From positions 350,168 to 414,167 of the forward strand of contig CAJTVU010000003.1 in assembly GCA_910580235.1 (NCBI GenBank): a stretch of DNA of 64,000 nucleotides, read 5' to 3'. Below the pieces are notes generated by a model. The model was not told the DNA's origin and ran no database searches. It saw only the letters and a list, made by a program, of their open reading frames with translations. This stretch comes from an uncultured Dorea sp. (GTDB lineage: Bacteria; Bacillota; Clostridia; Lachnospirales; Lachnospiraceae). Below, in pieces: positions 33,698-43,332 of this stretch. Both the position numbers and the translations under genes were made by a program. Numbering within the stretch: position 1 is the stretch's first letter; each line of letters begins with the position of its first letter.

Positions 33698-34444
33698 ATG
33701 GACAAGCCTAATATCATTGAGTACAGCGTGTTCGGAAGATATGCATTGTTTACAGATCCACTGTCCAAGACGGGCGGAGAAAAATGCAGCTACCAGATAC
33801 CTACCTATCAGGCGCTAAAGGGAATCACAGAATCTATATACTGGAAGCCTACGATAACATGGATCATCGACGAGTGCCGCGTTATGAACTTAATCCAGAC
33901 AGAGTCAAAAGGAATAAGGCCCATCAAATATCACGGCGGCAACGATCTATCCTATTATACATATCTTCGAAATGTGGAGTACCAGGTAAAAGCACACTTT
34001 GAGTGGAATGAGAACCGGAAAGATCTGGCACAGGATCGCAATGAAAATAAACATTATGACATTGCCAGAAGGATGCTTGAGCGGGGAGGGAGAAGAGATA
34101 TCTTCTTAGGGGCAAGAGAGTGCCAGGGATATGTAGAGCCATGCGCCTTTGGCGAAGGCAAAAGTACATATGATGGGACGGATCTATCCTTCGGCATTAT
34201 GGTACATGGCATTACCTATCCCGACGAGGCCGTGCGGGAAGAGGAAAAAGGGAAAATGTCCGTACGGCTATGGAACGCGCAGATGAAAGGCGGTATTATC
34301 CATTTCCCGCGCCCTGAACAATGCGAGATGAGGCGCATCCTGCGGGACGGACAGCAAAAAGAGTTCGTTCCGGGAAAGAATTTCACAGGGCTGCAGGAAT
34401 TCGAAGGAGGTGAGATATTTGGCATGGCTAAAGACTTTAGCTGA
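33698..34444 (+). CDS. cas5: Cas5c, crRNA-processing endonuclease
   Basis: 248 residues. In type I-C, Cas5 replaces Cas6 and cuts within the repeat. The family features are present: an N-terminal RRM strand (NIIEYSVFGRYALFTDP), a conserved tyrosine in SYQIPTYQALKGI, and a Lys-His pair in NENKHYDIARR that fits the known catalytic K and H. It follows cas3 by 25 nt and overlaps cas8 by 26 nt. Confidence 0.95.
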   Translation: MDKPNIIEYSVFGRYALFTDPLSKTGGEKCSYQIPTYQALKGITESIYWKPTITWIIDECRVMNLIQTESKGIRPIKYHGGNDLSYYTYLRNVEYQVKAHFEWNENRKDLAQDRNENKHYDIARRMLERGGRRDIFLGARECQGYVEPCAFGEGKSTYDGTDLSFGIMVHGITYPDEAVREEEKGKMSVRLWNAQMKGGIIHFPRPEQCEMRRILRDGQQKEFVPGKNFTGLQEFEGGEIFGMAKDFS

Positions 34445-36371
34445 GACATATGACACTTATGCAAGCTTGACAGGAGTGGAGAAAAATGGACAGGCGATAT
34501 TGCTTCCAATCTCTCACTCAACTTTCAACGCGCAGGTTGAAGTGATGATCGATCTGGACGGATGCTTCTACGATGCTAAGAAGCTGGACAAAGGAAAGAA
34601 TGCCATCACAGTCATTCCAGTCACCGAAGACTCTGCGGCAAGAAGCAGCGGTATTGCCCCGCATCCCCTATGTGATAAGCTCTGCTATGTGGCCGGAGAT
34701 TACACAAAGTATACAGGCGACGACAAAGAAAAGTATTATGAAGCTTATATGGAGCTGCTGGAAGACTGGGCAGAATCCGAATATTCACATCCAATGGTAC
34801 AGGCTGTATACCGCTATCTCAGTAAGACGTCTCTAATACAAGATCTGGCCATGTGCAAAGTACTAGAACTGGACGAAGACGGAAGGCTTACAGACCACAA
34901 CAAGATACAGGGGCTGGGGCAGACAGGAGCGAATGTACGGTTCAGGATCCTGGGAGGCGGCACGCCGCAGGAAGTATGGAAGAATCAGGAGCTCTACAAA
35001 AAGTACAGCGAATACTACCAGAAGAAGGCAGGAGAAGAAAAACTGTGTTATGTATCCGGTAAGATCGAAGCCTGTTCTGACAAGCACCCATCTAAAATCC
35101 GGAACAGCGGCGATAAGGCAAAATTAATCTCAGGAAACGACGAATCTGGATTTACCTACCGCGGAAGATTTACGACAAAAGAACAGGCGGCCGCCATTGG
35201 ATATGATACTTCCCAGAAAGCCCACAACGCTTTAAGATGGCTGATACAGAAACAAGGATATACGCGCGACGGATCAGCCATTGTCTGCTGGATGGCAAAC
35301 AGGGACATGCAAGTACCGGATATAACGAAGGATTCCATCAACTCCTGCCGCCACATTGACGGATTTGGCTTTGATTTTGATAATCCAGATGCTTATAAGG
35401 CTCCAAGTACTGCAAAATATGATACCGGAAAATATTTTGCAGTACAATTTAATAATGCAATAAACGGCTATGCCGGAAAAATCAAAGCAGACGACAAGGT
35501 AGCAGTTATTGCTCTGGATGCGGCGACGACGGGCCGGCTTTCCGTCGTGTATTATGAGGAAATGGGCGGCAGGCAATATATGGACGCCATACTAGACTGG
35601 CAGCAGCATTGCAAATGGCGCCGGAGCATAAAGATGGACAGCGCGGAAAGCAGTAAAAAAAGAATTACCTGTACGTGCGCGCCGTCCCCCAGAGATATGG
35701 CGCTTTCCGCATTCGGCGTACAGAGGTCAGAATGGCTGGAAGGTGATGAAAAGCTGATCCGGGCTACGGTAAAACGGCTCCTTCCATGCATAATCCAGCC
35801 AGGGGCGGAAATCCCGAAAGATATAATCCGGGCTGCGGCACAGCGGGCGTCCATGCCGCAGGCAATGAGCGATTTCGTCTGGTATAACGATGTGCTGTGC
35901 GTTGTATGCGCGATGATACGACTTAATTACGAACGAGAGGGAAAAACAATGGATAATTTTCTAAATGACAATCTAAATGACCGGAATGTCCTGTTCGGAA
36001 GGCTGTTGGCGGTATATGACTATATGGAGCAGAGGGCGATGTTCGAGTATGACGATACAGTCAAAGTAAAAGACGGGCGTACAACGAATGCAAAGCGTTA
36101 TTGGAATGCCTATAGCAGCAGGCCCGCCAGAACTGCAAAGACGATACGGGAGAATCTGCTCGCCTATGAGAGAAGGCTGCGCCCATATGAACTAAAGAGA
36201 TTTGAGGACTGGTCAGGCGAGCTCCTGGCACGTTTAGGTGGGAACGGGTTTGATAATACAGCGCTTTCAGAAATGTATCTGCCTGCATATTACCAGCAGA
36301 TGAAATATATGAAAGAAGCATTCCACAAAAAAGAAATACAAGAAGACGAAAATCAGGAACCTGAAAAATAA
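34419..36371 (+). CDS. cas8c: Cas8c, large subunit of type I-C Cascade
   Basis: 650 residues from TTG at 34419, chosen because AAGGAGG ends 8 nt upstream; the GTG at 34410 falls inside that Shine-Dalgarno. The N-terminus AWLKTLAETYDTY matches the usual Cas8c start. It recognises the PAM and binds the crRNA 5' handle within Cascade. The coding sequence contains an internal start for Cas11 at 35949. Length and position between cas5 and cas7 are standard for I-C. Confidence 0.92.
   Translation: MAWLKTLAETYDTYASLTGVEKNGQAILLPISHSTFNAQVEVMIDLDGCFYDAKKLDKGKNAITVIPVTEDSAARSSGIAPHPLCDKLCYVAGDYTKYTGDDKEKYYEAYMELLEDWAESEYSHPMVQAVYRYLSKTSLIQDLAMCKVLELDEDGRLTDHNKIQGLGQTGANVRFRILGGGTPQEVWKNQELYKKYSEYYQKKAGEEKLCYVSGKIEACSDKHPSKIRNSGDKAKLISGNDESGFTYRGRFTTKEQAAAIGYDTSQKAHNALRWLIQKQGYTRDGSAIVCWMANRDMQVPDITKDSINSCRHIDGFGFDFDNPDAYKAPSTAKYDTGKYFAVQFNNAINGYAGKIKADDKVAVIALDAATTGRLSVVYYEEMGGRQYMDAILDWQQHCKWRRSIKMDSAESSKKRITCTCAPSPRDMALSAFGVQRSEWLEGDEKLIRATVKRLLPCIIQPGAEIPKDIIRAAAQRASMPQAMSDFVWYNDVLCVVCAMIRLNYEREGKTMDNFLNDNLNDRNVLFGRLLAVYDYMEQRAMFEYDDTVKVKDGRTTNAKRYWNAYSSRPARTAKTIRENLLAYERRLRPYELKRFEDWSGELLARLGGNGFDNTALSEMYLPAYYQQMKYMKEAFHKKEIQEDENQEPEK
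35949..36371 (+). CDS. cas11c: Cas11c, small subunit translated from within cas8c
   Basis: An in-frame ATG at 35949 has GAGAGGG exactly 7 nt upstream, and the product would be 140 residues, starting MDNFLNDNLNDRNVLFGRLL. In characterised I-C systems a separate small subunit is produced by internal initiation at this place in cas8. The internal Shine-Dalgarno is seen directly; expression is inferred from the family. Confidence 0.75.
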   Translation: MDNFLNDNLNDRNVLFGRLLAVYDYMEQRAMFEYDDTVKVKDGRTTNAKRYWNAYSSRPARTAKTIRENLLAYERRLRPYELKRFEDWSGELLARLGGNGFDNTALSEMYLPAYYQQMKYMKEAFHKKEIQEDENQEPEK

Positions 36372-36400
36372 TAAGTAAAGAGAAAGATGAGGGTATCAAG

Positions 36401-37246
36401 ATGAGTGCGTTTACAAACAAAATTGATTTTGAAGTTCTGGTAATGGTAAAAAATGCGAACCCCAACGGAGATCCATTGAACGGGAACAGGCCGCGAGAGA
36501 CCTATGACGGTTACGGAGAGATATCCGATGTGTGCATTAAGCGGAAGATCCGCAACAGGCTGCAGGACATGGGGGAGGCCATTTTTGTGCAGAGCGACGA
36601 GCGTTCTGATGATGGATGTAAGAGCCTTGCAGACCGGGCTAAAAATAATGATACAATGCAGCAGGCATTAAAGAGCAAGGACAGGGAGGCCTATGCAAAG
36701 GCTGCATGCGAGGCATGGATCGACGTACGCAGTTTTGGCCAGGTGTTCGCCTTCAAAGATAACAGCGTGTCCGTAGGCGTGAGAGGCCCGGTCTCTATCC
36801 ACTCGGCGTTCAGCGTACTGCCAGTATCAATTGATAGTATGCAGATCACAAAAAGCGTCAACAGTGAGACGAAGGAAAAGAAATCCTCTGATACAATGGG
36901 AATGAAACATAAAATATATTCCGCCTTATATGTCATAAAAGGCAGTATTAACCACCAGCTCGCCGAAAAGACAGGATTCAGCGATGAGGATTCCAAGAAG
37001 GTGAAGGAAGCCTTGCGTACCTTATTCGTGAACGACAGTTCGTCTGCAAGGCCTGACGGGAGCATGGAGGTGTGCAAAGTGTACTGGTGGGAACATAATT
37101 GTCCGACAGGGCAATACTCTTCTGCAAAAGTCCACAGGCTTATAACAATTACATCAGATACAGACGATCCGAAAGAATTCGAGGACTATAATGTGGAAGT
37201 AGATTCTTTACCAGGCCTGGCGCTGGAAGAGATAGAAGGGATCTGA
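36401..37246 (+). CDS. cas7: Cas7c, Cascade backbone subunit
   Basis: 281 residues with the Cas7/Csd2 hallmarks NPNGDP near the N-terminus, CIKRKIRN, and DVRSFGQVF (conserved I-C region). It polymerises along the crRNA spacer. It starts 29 nt after cas8c, with GAGGG upstream. Confidence 0.95.
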   Translation: MSAFTNKIDFEVLVMVKNANPNGDPLNGNRPRETYDGYGEISDVCIKRKIRNRLQDMGEAIFVQSDERSDDGCKSLADRAKNNDTMQQALKSKDREAYAKAACEAWIDVRSFGQVFAFKDNSVSVGVRGPVSIHSAFSVLPVSIDSMQITKSVNSETKEKKSSDTMGMKHKIYSALYVIKGSINHQLAEKTGFSDEDSKKVKEALRTLFVNDSSSARPDGSMEVCKVYWWEHNCPTGQYSSAKVHRLITITSDTDDPKEFEDYNVEVDSLPGLALEEIEGI

Positions 37247-37248
37247 TC

Positions 37249-37926
37249 ATGTATGCCGAAGAAGATTTCCTGATGCTCTCGGGGATCCAACATTTCGCGT
37301 TCTGCAGAAGGCAATGGGCAATCATACATATAGAGCAGCAATGGGCTGACAATTACAGAACGACTTCGGGAGAGCTTATGCACAAGAAAGCCCATGACGA
37401 AGGCTCTTTTGAAAAAAGAGGGAATCTGTTGACAGTCAGAGGGATGCGGATCTCCTCTCGTAAGCTTGGGCTGAGCGGGCAATGCGACGTTGTCGAATTC
37501 CGTCAGGATGAGGCTGGCATCAGCCTGTTTGGCTACGACGGAAGATGGGGCCCGATACCAATCGAATACAAACGCGGGACTCCTAAAGAAAATAATGCAG
37601 ATGAGCTACAGCTCTGTGCACAGGCTATCTGCCTTGAAGAAATGTTCCAGACAGCCATACCGGAAGGCTATTTGTATTACGGTGAGAACAGGCGGCGCAC
37701 CCCTGTGAGATTTACAGAAGGCCTGCGAGACGAGGTAACGGAAACAGCAAAGGAGATGCATGATCTGTTCCAAAGAGGATATACGCCAAATGTGAAGCCG
37801 TCCAAAAAATGTAAAGCATGTTCACTAAATGATCTATGTGTCCCTAAATTGCAGAAATCTGTAAAAGTCAGGACATATATTGAACAGAGCATCAAAGCAA
37901 ACGATGAAGATACTCTTGTACACTGA
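37249..37926 (+). CDS. cas4: Cas4 exonuclease
   Basis: A 225-residue RecB-like PD-(D/E)XK nuclease: FCRRQW near residue 20, the core D and E/K region PIEYKRGTP, and C-terminal Fe-S cysteines in KCKACSLNDLC. It trims prespacers and helps PAM selection with Cas1-Cas2. It begins 2 nt after cas7. Its stop codon lies within a 17-nt sequence repeated exactly at 46093-46109. Confidence 0.93.
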   Translation: MYAEEDFLMLSGIQHFAFCRRQWAIIHIEQQWADNYRTTSGELMHKKAHDEGSFEKRGNLLTVRGMRISSRKLGLSGQCDVVEFRQDEAGISLFGYDGRWGPIPIEYKRGTPKENNADELQLCAQAICLEEMFQTAIPEGYLYYGENRRRTPVRFTEGLRDEVTETAKEMHDLFQRGYTPNVKPSKKCKACSLNDLCVPKLQKSVKVRTYIEQSIKANDEDTLVH

Positions 37927-37931
37927 GGGTA
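37915..37931. repeat. TTGTACACTGAGGG repeat at the end of cas4
   Basis: CTTGTACACTGAGGGTA occurs here and, identically, at 46093-46109; a close variant is at 39438-39455. The TGA is the cas4 stop codon. Confidence 0.7.
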
Positions 37932-37972
37932 TGTAGAAACGATTTTACTAATCTTATAGTAGGAATATTGAT

Positions 37973-39004
37973 ATGCGTAAATTATTAAATACCTTATATG
38001 TTATGACTGAAAGCTGTTATTTAACGCTGGACGGCGAGAACATCGTAATCCAGGATGGTGAGAAGAAGCTCGGACGATTCCCGCTCCACACGCTGGAGAA
38101 TATTATATGCTTCACATATAAAGGGGCGAGCCCCTCTCTGATGGGCGCTTGTGCAGAACGGAAAATAGGCCTGAGCTTCTTCTCTCCCAGAGGGGCATTC
38201 TGGGCCAGGATCACCGGAAAAGAATATGGCAATGTCCTGCTTAGAAAAGAGCAATACCGGATCTCAGATGACGATGAAAGAAGCGTTGCGTATGCTAAAA
38301 ATATGATCGTCGGGAAAGTTTTTAACAGCCGATGGAGCATAGAGCGCACTTTGCGCGATCACGCGTATCGCGTGGATGCAGAGAGGCTCAAGAACATATC
38401 AAACGCTCTGTATAATACACTGCCCCGGATAGATAATACGCGCAAGCTGGACGAACTTCGCGGAATAGAGGGAAAAGCTGCTGAACAATATTTTTCTGTA
38501 TTGAATGATATGATTCTAAATCAGAAGGATGATTTCACATTTACAACAAGAAACCGCAGGCCCCCGCTTGACAATATAAATGCGATATTGTCGTTTGCCT
38601 ATACGATACTTGCCGGAGACTGTGCAAATGCTCTGTCAAGCGTCGGGCTGGATCCCTATGTCGGATTTATGCATGGCGACAGGCCGGGACGGGCTTCCCT
38701 CGCACTTGATCTGATGGAGGAGCTAAGGCCGATTTTAGCGGACAGGTTTATTTTAACTCAGATTAATACGAAAGCGATCCGTGCAATCCACTTTGAAAAG
38801 CAAAAAGACGGAGCTGTCTTTCTGAATGACGATGGCAGAAAAGTATTTTTCAATGCATGGCAGAACCACAAAAAGGAGACCATCGTACACCCATACTTAA
38901 AAGAGAAGATTGAATGGGGATTGGTTCCATATGTTCAGGCGCTTTTGCTTGCACGGACAGTTAGGGGCGATGTCGACGAATATCCGCCCTTTCTATGGAA
39001 GTAG
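37973..39004 (+). CDS. cas1: Cas1 integrase (type I-C)
   Basis: 343 residues with the Cas1 metal-site regions RGIEGKAAEQYF (catalytic Glu), GFMHGDRPGRASLALDLMEELRP (His and acidic residues), and an N-terminal beta domain opening LLNTLYVMTESCYLTLDGENI. It integrates spacers with Cas2. It lies 46 nt after cas4 and 7 nt before cas2. Confidence 0.96.
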   Translation: MRKLLNTLYVMTESCYLTLDGENIVIQDGEKKLGRFPLHTLENIICFTYKGASPSLMGACAERKIGLSFFSPRGAFWARITGKEYGNVLLRKEQYRISDDDERSVAYAKNMIVGKVFNSRWSIERTLRDHAYRVDAERLKNISNALYNTLPRIDNTRKLDELRGIEGKAAEQYFSVLNDMILNQKDDFTFTTRNRRPPLDNINAILSFAYTILAGDCANALSSVGLDPYVGFMHGDRPGRASLALDLMEELRPILADRFILTQINTKAIRAIHFEKQKDGAVFLNDDGRKVFFNAWQNHKKETIVHPYLKEKIEWGLVPYVQALLLARTVRGDVDEYPPFLWK

Positions 39005-39011
39005 GTGTTTC

Positions 39012-39302
39012 ATGTTAGTACTGATTACATACGATGTTTGTACGCAAAATGCAGCGGGAAAGGCTCGCCTCCGCAAAGTTGCCAAAGAGTGCGTTAATTA
39101 TGGACAGCGCGTTCAAAATTCAGTGTTCGAATGCATTTTGGACTCCTCCCAACTATTGTTATTAAAGGACAAGCTTATATCATTAATTAACGAAAAAGAA
39201 GATAGCCTGCGCTTTTATTATCTTGGAAATAATTATAAGGCCAAAGTAGAACATTTTGGCAGTAAAAGTTCCTATGAAGCTGAGGGGATTTTAATGGTAT
39301 AG
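39012..39302 (+). CDS. cas2: Cas2 (type I-C)
   Basis: 96 residues, ferredoxin-like fold with MLVLITYDVCTQ at the N-terminus and ARLRKVAKECVNYGQRVQNSVFEC. It forms the dimer core of the Cas1-Cas2 complex. The ATG at 39012 is chosen over upstream starts inside cas1; GTAGGTG precedes it. Confidence 0.95.
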   Translation: MLVLITYDVCTQNAAGKARLRKVAKECVNYGQRVQNSVFECILDSSQLLLLKDKLISLINEKEDSLRFYYLGNNYKAKVEHFGSKSSYEAEGILMV

Positions 39303-39455
39303 CGTCCCCAGGGTACAAAGGGGCATACGCCCGCGCCCTGATATCTGAGCGATTGTCTGCGTTATCCTCAATCAGCGTACGCCCCAATTCTTGTCCTTAC
39401 AAGTCGTTTGAATTGATTCTTTCCCGACCGTGTGTCCCTTTGTACGCTGAGGGCA
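39303..39455. repeat. Hairpin-forming insertion between cas2 and the CRISPR leader
   Basis: About 150 bp with imperfect inverted ends: TACAAAGGGGCATACG near the left, CGTGTGTCCCTTTGTA near the right. An inner pair GGGGCATACGC/GCGTACGCCCC and a GATTG/CAATC hairpin are also present. It ends in the TTGTACGCTGAGGG motif of the repeat family seen at 37915 and 46093. No ORF. A small mobile or REP-like element is likely. Confidence 0.6.
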
Positions 39456-39700
39456 TCCAGTGCGAATGGTAAATGGACATTATTTTTCAGGACGGTTCGC
39501 ACTGAAAAAAGTAAAAAATAGGGAGATTGTGTACCTTATCGGACGAAGTCCGCCCGCCTCCTTTGGAGGCATGTATTACGGGATGCCCCCGGATGGGCAT
39601 ACCCATCCGGATATATTTAAACATAGCAGGGAATCTCCAAATCTGTTAATATTATACAAACAAAAGTCTCTATTTAAGGGAAAAATAGGTGATTTTTGCT
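39456..39700 (+). promoter_or_regulatory. CRISPR leader with tandem hairpins
   Basis: This 245-nt leader contains a 9-bp inverted repeat CAGTGCGAA/TTCGCACTG (39458-39466 with 39496-39504). Three consecutive hairpins follow: 39540-39552 (CGGAC/GTCCG), 39556-39570 (GCCTCC/GGAGGC) and 39589-39610 (CCGGATGGG/CCCATCCGG). The last 90 nt before the first repeat are A/T-rich, as expected of a leader. The array promoter is not clear; TATTAT at 39650-39655 is a possible -10. Confidence 0.6.
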
Positions 39701-42700
39701 GTCGCTCCCTTCGCGGGAGCGTGGATTGAAATTCCCTCCCGGCATAGCCCCGCCGGATAAATGTAGTCGCTCCCTTCGCGGGAGCGTGGATTGAAATACC
39801 GACCACGTAACGTCACGCGGTGCAAATCCTGTCGCTCCCTTCGCGGGAGCGTGGATTGAAATAGGGCTTTATTTATCTGGATTGCCAAGTGGGGCCGGTC
39901 GCTCCCTTCGCGGGAGCGTGGATTGAAATCTTAAAGTACAGACAATACCCACGCTCAAACAACGTCGCTCCCTTCGCGGGAGCGTGGATTGAAATTTTTC
40001 TGCCTGTTTGAGATTGTCAGATAAGTCTCCGTCGCTCCCTTCGCGGGAGCGTGGATTGAAATCCAAAGGATGCGGACAGCTTGTACAGCAGGAAGAACGT
40101 CGCTCCCTTCGCGGGAGCGTGGATTGAAATAGTTAGTGGATTCCGTCCGGCTGTCCTCGGTGCCGGTCGCTCCCTTCGCGGGAGCGTGGATTGAAATGCC
40201 GATAAGCCCGAAACGGCAATTATAACCGTTGTCGCTCCCTTCGCGGGAGCGTGGATTGAAATTTTTCTCTCCTTGCCATTTTATCACCTCCTAATTGTCG
40301 CTCCCTTCGCGGGAGCGTGGATTGAAATTTAGAGAGGTGTCCGGCCTCTCCCCCATAATCTCAGTCGCTCCCTTCGCGGGAGCGTGGATTGAAATACGAC
40401 AACACAAAATTGGAAAAATGGATCGATGAGTCGCTCCCTTCGCGGGAGCGTGGATTGAAATAAATTATCTTGCAACACATCCAGACAGGCATTTGTCGCT
40501 CCCTTCGCGGGAGCGTGGATTGAAATGATGACATGCGTAAGATCAAATCCATATTTGATGTCGCTCCCTTCGCGGGAGCGTGGATTGAAATTCGCGCTAT
40601 CGTTTAACATGGATAAAGCGGAATTGGTCGCTCCCTTCGCGGGAGCGTGGATTGAAATTTTCGATGCTTTAATATAGGCTTATAGAGATCTAGTCGCTCC
40701 CTTCGCGGGAGCGTGGATTGAAATCAGTATAAACCCTCGGGGTTGTAGATATCGGTCGTCGCTCCCTTCGCGGGAGCGTGGATTGAAATATATTGATTTT
40801 TGAAATCATACGCATGCCTAAGTTACCGTCGCTCCCTTCGCGGGAGCGTGGATTGAAATTGTCGTATACCACGTATTAAGGCCAGACAATCCGTCGCTCC
40901 CTTCGCGGGAGCGTGGATTGAAATCGGGACGAGATTGTCGCCAATATAATCATGCTCGTCGCTCCCTTCGCGGGAGCGTGGATTGAAATCTTATCTTCTT
41001 AAAACGTTCAATCGAATCTATGGTCGCTCCCTTCGCGGGAGCGTGGATTGAAATCTCACCCGTCACGCCGATCATGTCGCGGGTAGCCGTCGCTCCCTTC
41101 GCGGGAGCGTGGATTGAAATCACGATAGCCCAAATTTGGAAAAATGGATTGATGTCGCTCCCTTCGCGGGAGCGTGGATTGAAATTTTATGCAGTTTGTA
41201 AATGCTGATTGTGAAAGAATGTCGCTCCCTTCGCGGGAGCGTGGATTGAAATTATCGCATGAAAGCTAATGAGAAGTACCTCTTATGTCGCTCCCTTCGC
41301 GGGAGCGTGGATTGAAATCTTAATGTGGCCATAAAGAGCATATCCTATCTATGTCGCTCCCTTCGCGGGAGCGTGGATTGAAATTATTTGTATCATGACT
41401 ATGAGCGTAAGCGCAGCGCGGTCGCTCCCTTCGCGGGAGCGTGGATTGAAATTGTTGTGCAGTCCCCGCTTGGCAGAAAGAAATATGGTCGCTCTCTTCG
41501 CGGGAGCGTGGATTGAAATTTTCAAGCGTATGTCAATTTATGAGTATAGCCCGTCGCTCCCTTCGCGGGAGCGTGGATTGAAATAAACACCTGCTGAACC
41601 TCGTTCGGTGCTACCAGAAGTCGCTCCCTTCGCGGGAGCGTGGATTGAAATATTATAGCACGCAAACACGCAAAAATAAATAACAGTCGCTCCCTTCGCG
41701 GGAGCGTGGATTGAAATTATAGCCGTCCGTATGGTGGAGTGTACGGGCAGCGTCGCTCCCTTCGCGGGAGCGTGGATTGAAATATTATCCTGTCGAAGCA
41801 TAACTGCACCGCCAACGTCGCTCCCTTCGCGGGAGCGTGGATTGAAATACTTTTATAACGCCCACATCACCGCCGATTTTGGTCGCTCCCTTCGCGGGAG
41901 CGTGGATTGAAATAATCTGGTTTTGGCCTACCTAACTGTACGTGTTAGTCGCTCCCTTCGCGGGAGCGTGGATTGAAATACTTTTATAACGCCCACATCA
42001 CCGCCGATTTTGGTCGCTCCCTTCGCGGGAGCGTGGATTGAAATAATCTGGTTTTGGCCTACCTAACTGTACGTGTTAGTCGCTCCCTTCGCGGGAGCGT
42101 GGATTGAAATTATTGAAGTGCTTGGATTAAAAAAATATGGTATAGTCGCTCCCTTCGCGGGAGCGTGGATTGAAATCTGTACATCGTTTTGCGTTGCGTT
42201 ATCCGCAAATTGTCGCTCCCTTCGCGGGAGCGTGGATTGAAATTTCCAACAATTGTCTTCGAACGCCCAGGGAGCATCGTCGCTCCCTTCGCGGGAGCGT
42301 GGATTGAAATCCTGCGGTCGTGTTAGCGGCAACGTCTGGCAGCGTGTCGCTCCCTTCGCGGGAGCGTGGATTGAAATTCTACCTTGCTATAAGCCGTTTC
42401 TCCATTTGACGTCGCTCCCTTCGCGGGAGCGTGGATTGAAATTTAGGAACAAAGTGTGATTTTTATGTGGACGAGGTCGCTCCCTTCGCGGGAGCGTGGA
42501 TTGAAATTTACTCCTCCAATCCTGCATCTATAAGGTTAAACTTGTCGCTCCCTTCGCGGGAGCGTGGATTGAAATCACTGAACACATTCGTAAGGTGGGA
42601 GCAGGGCAAGTCGCTCCCTTCGCGGGAGCGTGGATTGAAATAATATTTGTAAATCATTTACAGTCAACCGGCTGCGTCGCTCCCTTCGCGGGAGCGTGGA

Positions 42701-43235
42701 TTGAAATTCATAAATGCCCGCGATCTCACTTAAAAACTTTTCGTCGCTCCCTTCGCGGGAGCGTGGATTGAAATTGCTTTAGCGGCTTCGGCTCCTTAAG
42801 CGCCCCGTGTCGCTCCCTTCGCGGGAGCGTGGATTGAAATCCTCTTGGTAATTGGTGTTTCCCTCCGGGTAATTGTCGCTCCCTTCGCGGGAGCGTGGAT
42901 TGAAATATATATCTTAAAGGCCTCTTCCTCTGTCAGCTCTGTCGCTCCCTTCGCGGGAGCGTGGATTGAAATCAATCAAAAGTATCTGCAAAATTTATCG
43001 CAACCTGTCGCTCCCTTCGCGGGAGCGTGGATTGAAATATCACATACCACACAAATACCGTCTCTCTGTCAGGTCGCTCCCTTCATGGGAGCGTGGATTG
43101 AAATAAATAAGTGTCCGTCGTCTCGAACAAATCTCAAGTCGCTCCTTTCGCGGGAGCGTGGATTGAAATTGCTTGATGTTACAGTACTTCGTCAAAAATT
43201 CCGGTCGCTCCCTCCCCGGAAACGTATATTGAAAT
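39701..43235 (+). CRISPR. Type I-C CRISPR array, 54 repeats and 53 spacers
   Basis: The repeat is 32 bp, begins GTCGCTCCC, ends GTGGATTGAAAT, and contains a 7-bp stem CGCTCCC/GGGAGCG. Spacers are mostly 33-36 bp. I counted repeat starts from 39701 to 43204 by eye. Most repeats look identical; the one at 41488 has one change, those at 43073 and 43138 have one or two, and the last at 43204 is strongly degenerate. This places the leader end next to cas2 and the old end at 43235. A two-unit block (131 bp, repeats at 41817 and 41882) is duplicated exactly at 41948 and 42013. Confidence 0.98.
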
Positions 43236-43250
43236 CCTTTACAAGTAAGT

Positions 43251-43266
43251 GTCCCATATCTGGGAC
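43251..43266. terminator. Small hairpin after the CRISPR array
   Basis: GTCCCATATCTGGGAC, 6-bp stem, between the array end and the cotH stop codon. It has no T run; function uncertain. Confidence 0.3.
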
Positions 43267-43332
43267 GATTATTCCCCCATTCCCTATTCTCAGCCTATTT
43301 CGCAAATCTCGTCTCGGCCAGTTGCCTTGACC

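Noticed and set aside
39576..43330. Several ORFs of 60-160 codons across the array, with repeated peptides such as SLPSRERGLK and FNPRSREGSD.
   Set aside because: They are translations of the CRISPR repeat in different frames, without ribosome-binding sites.
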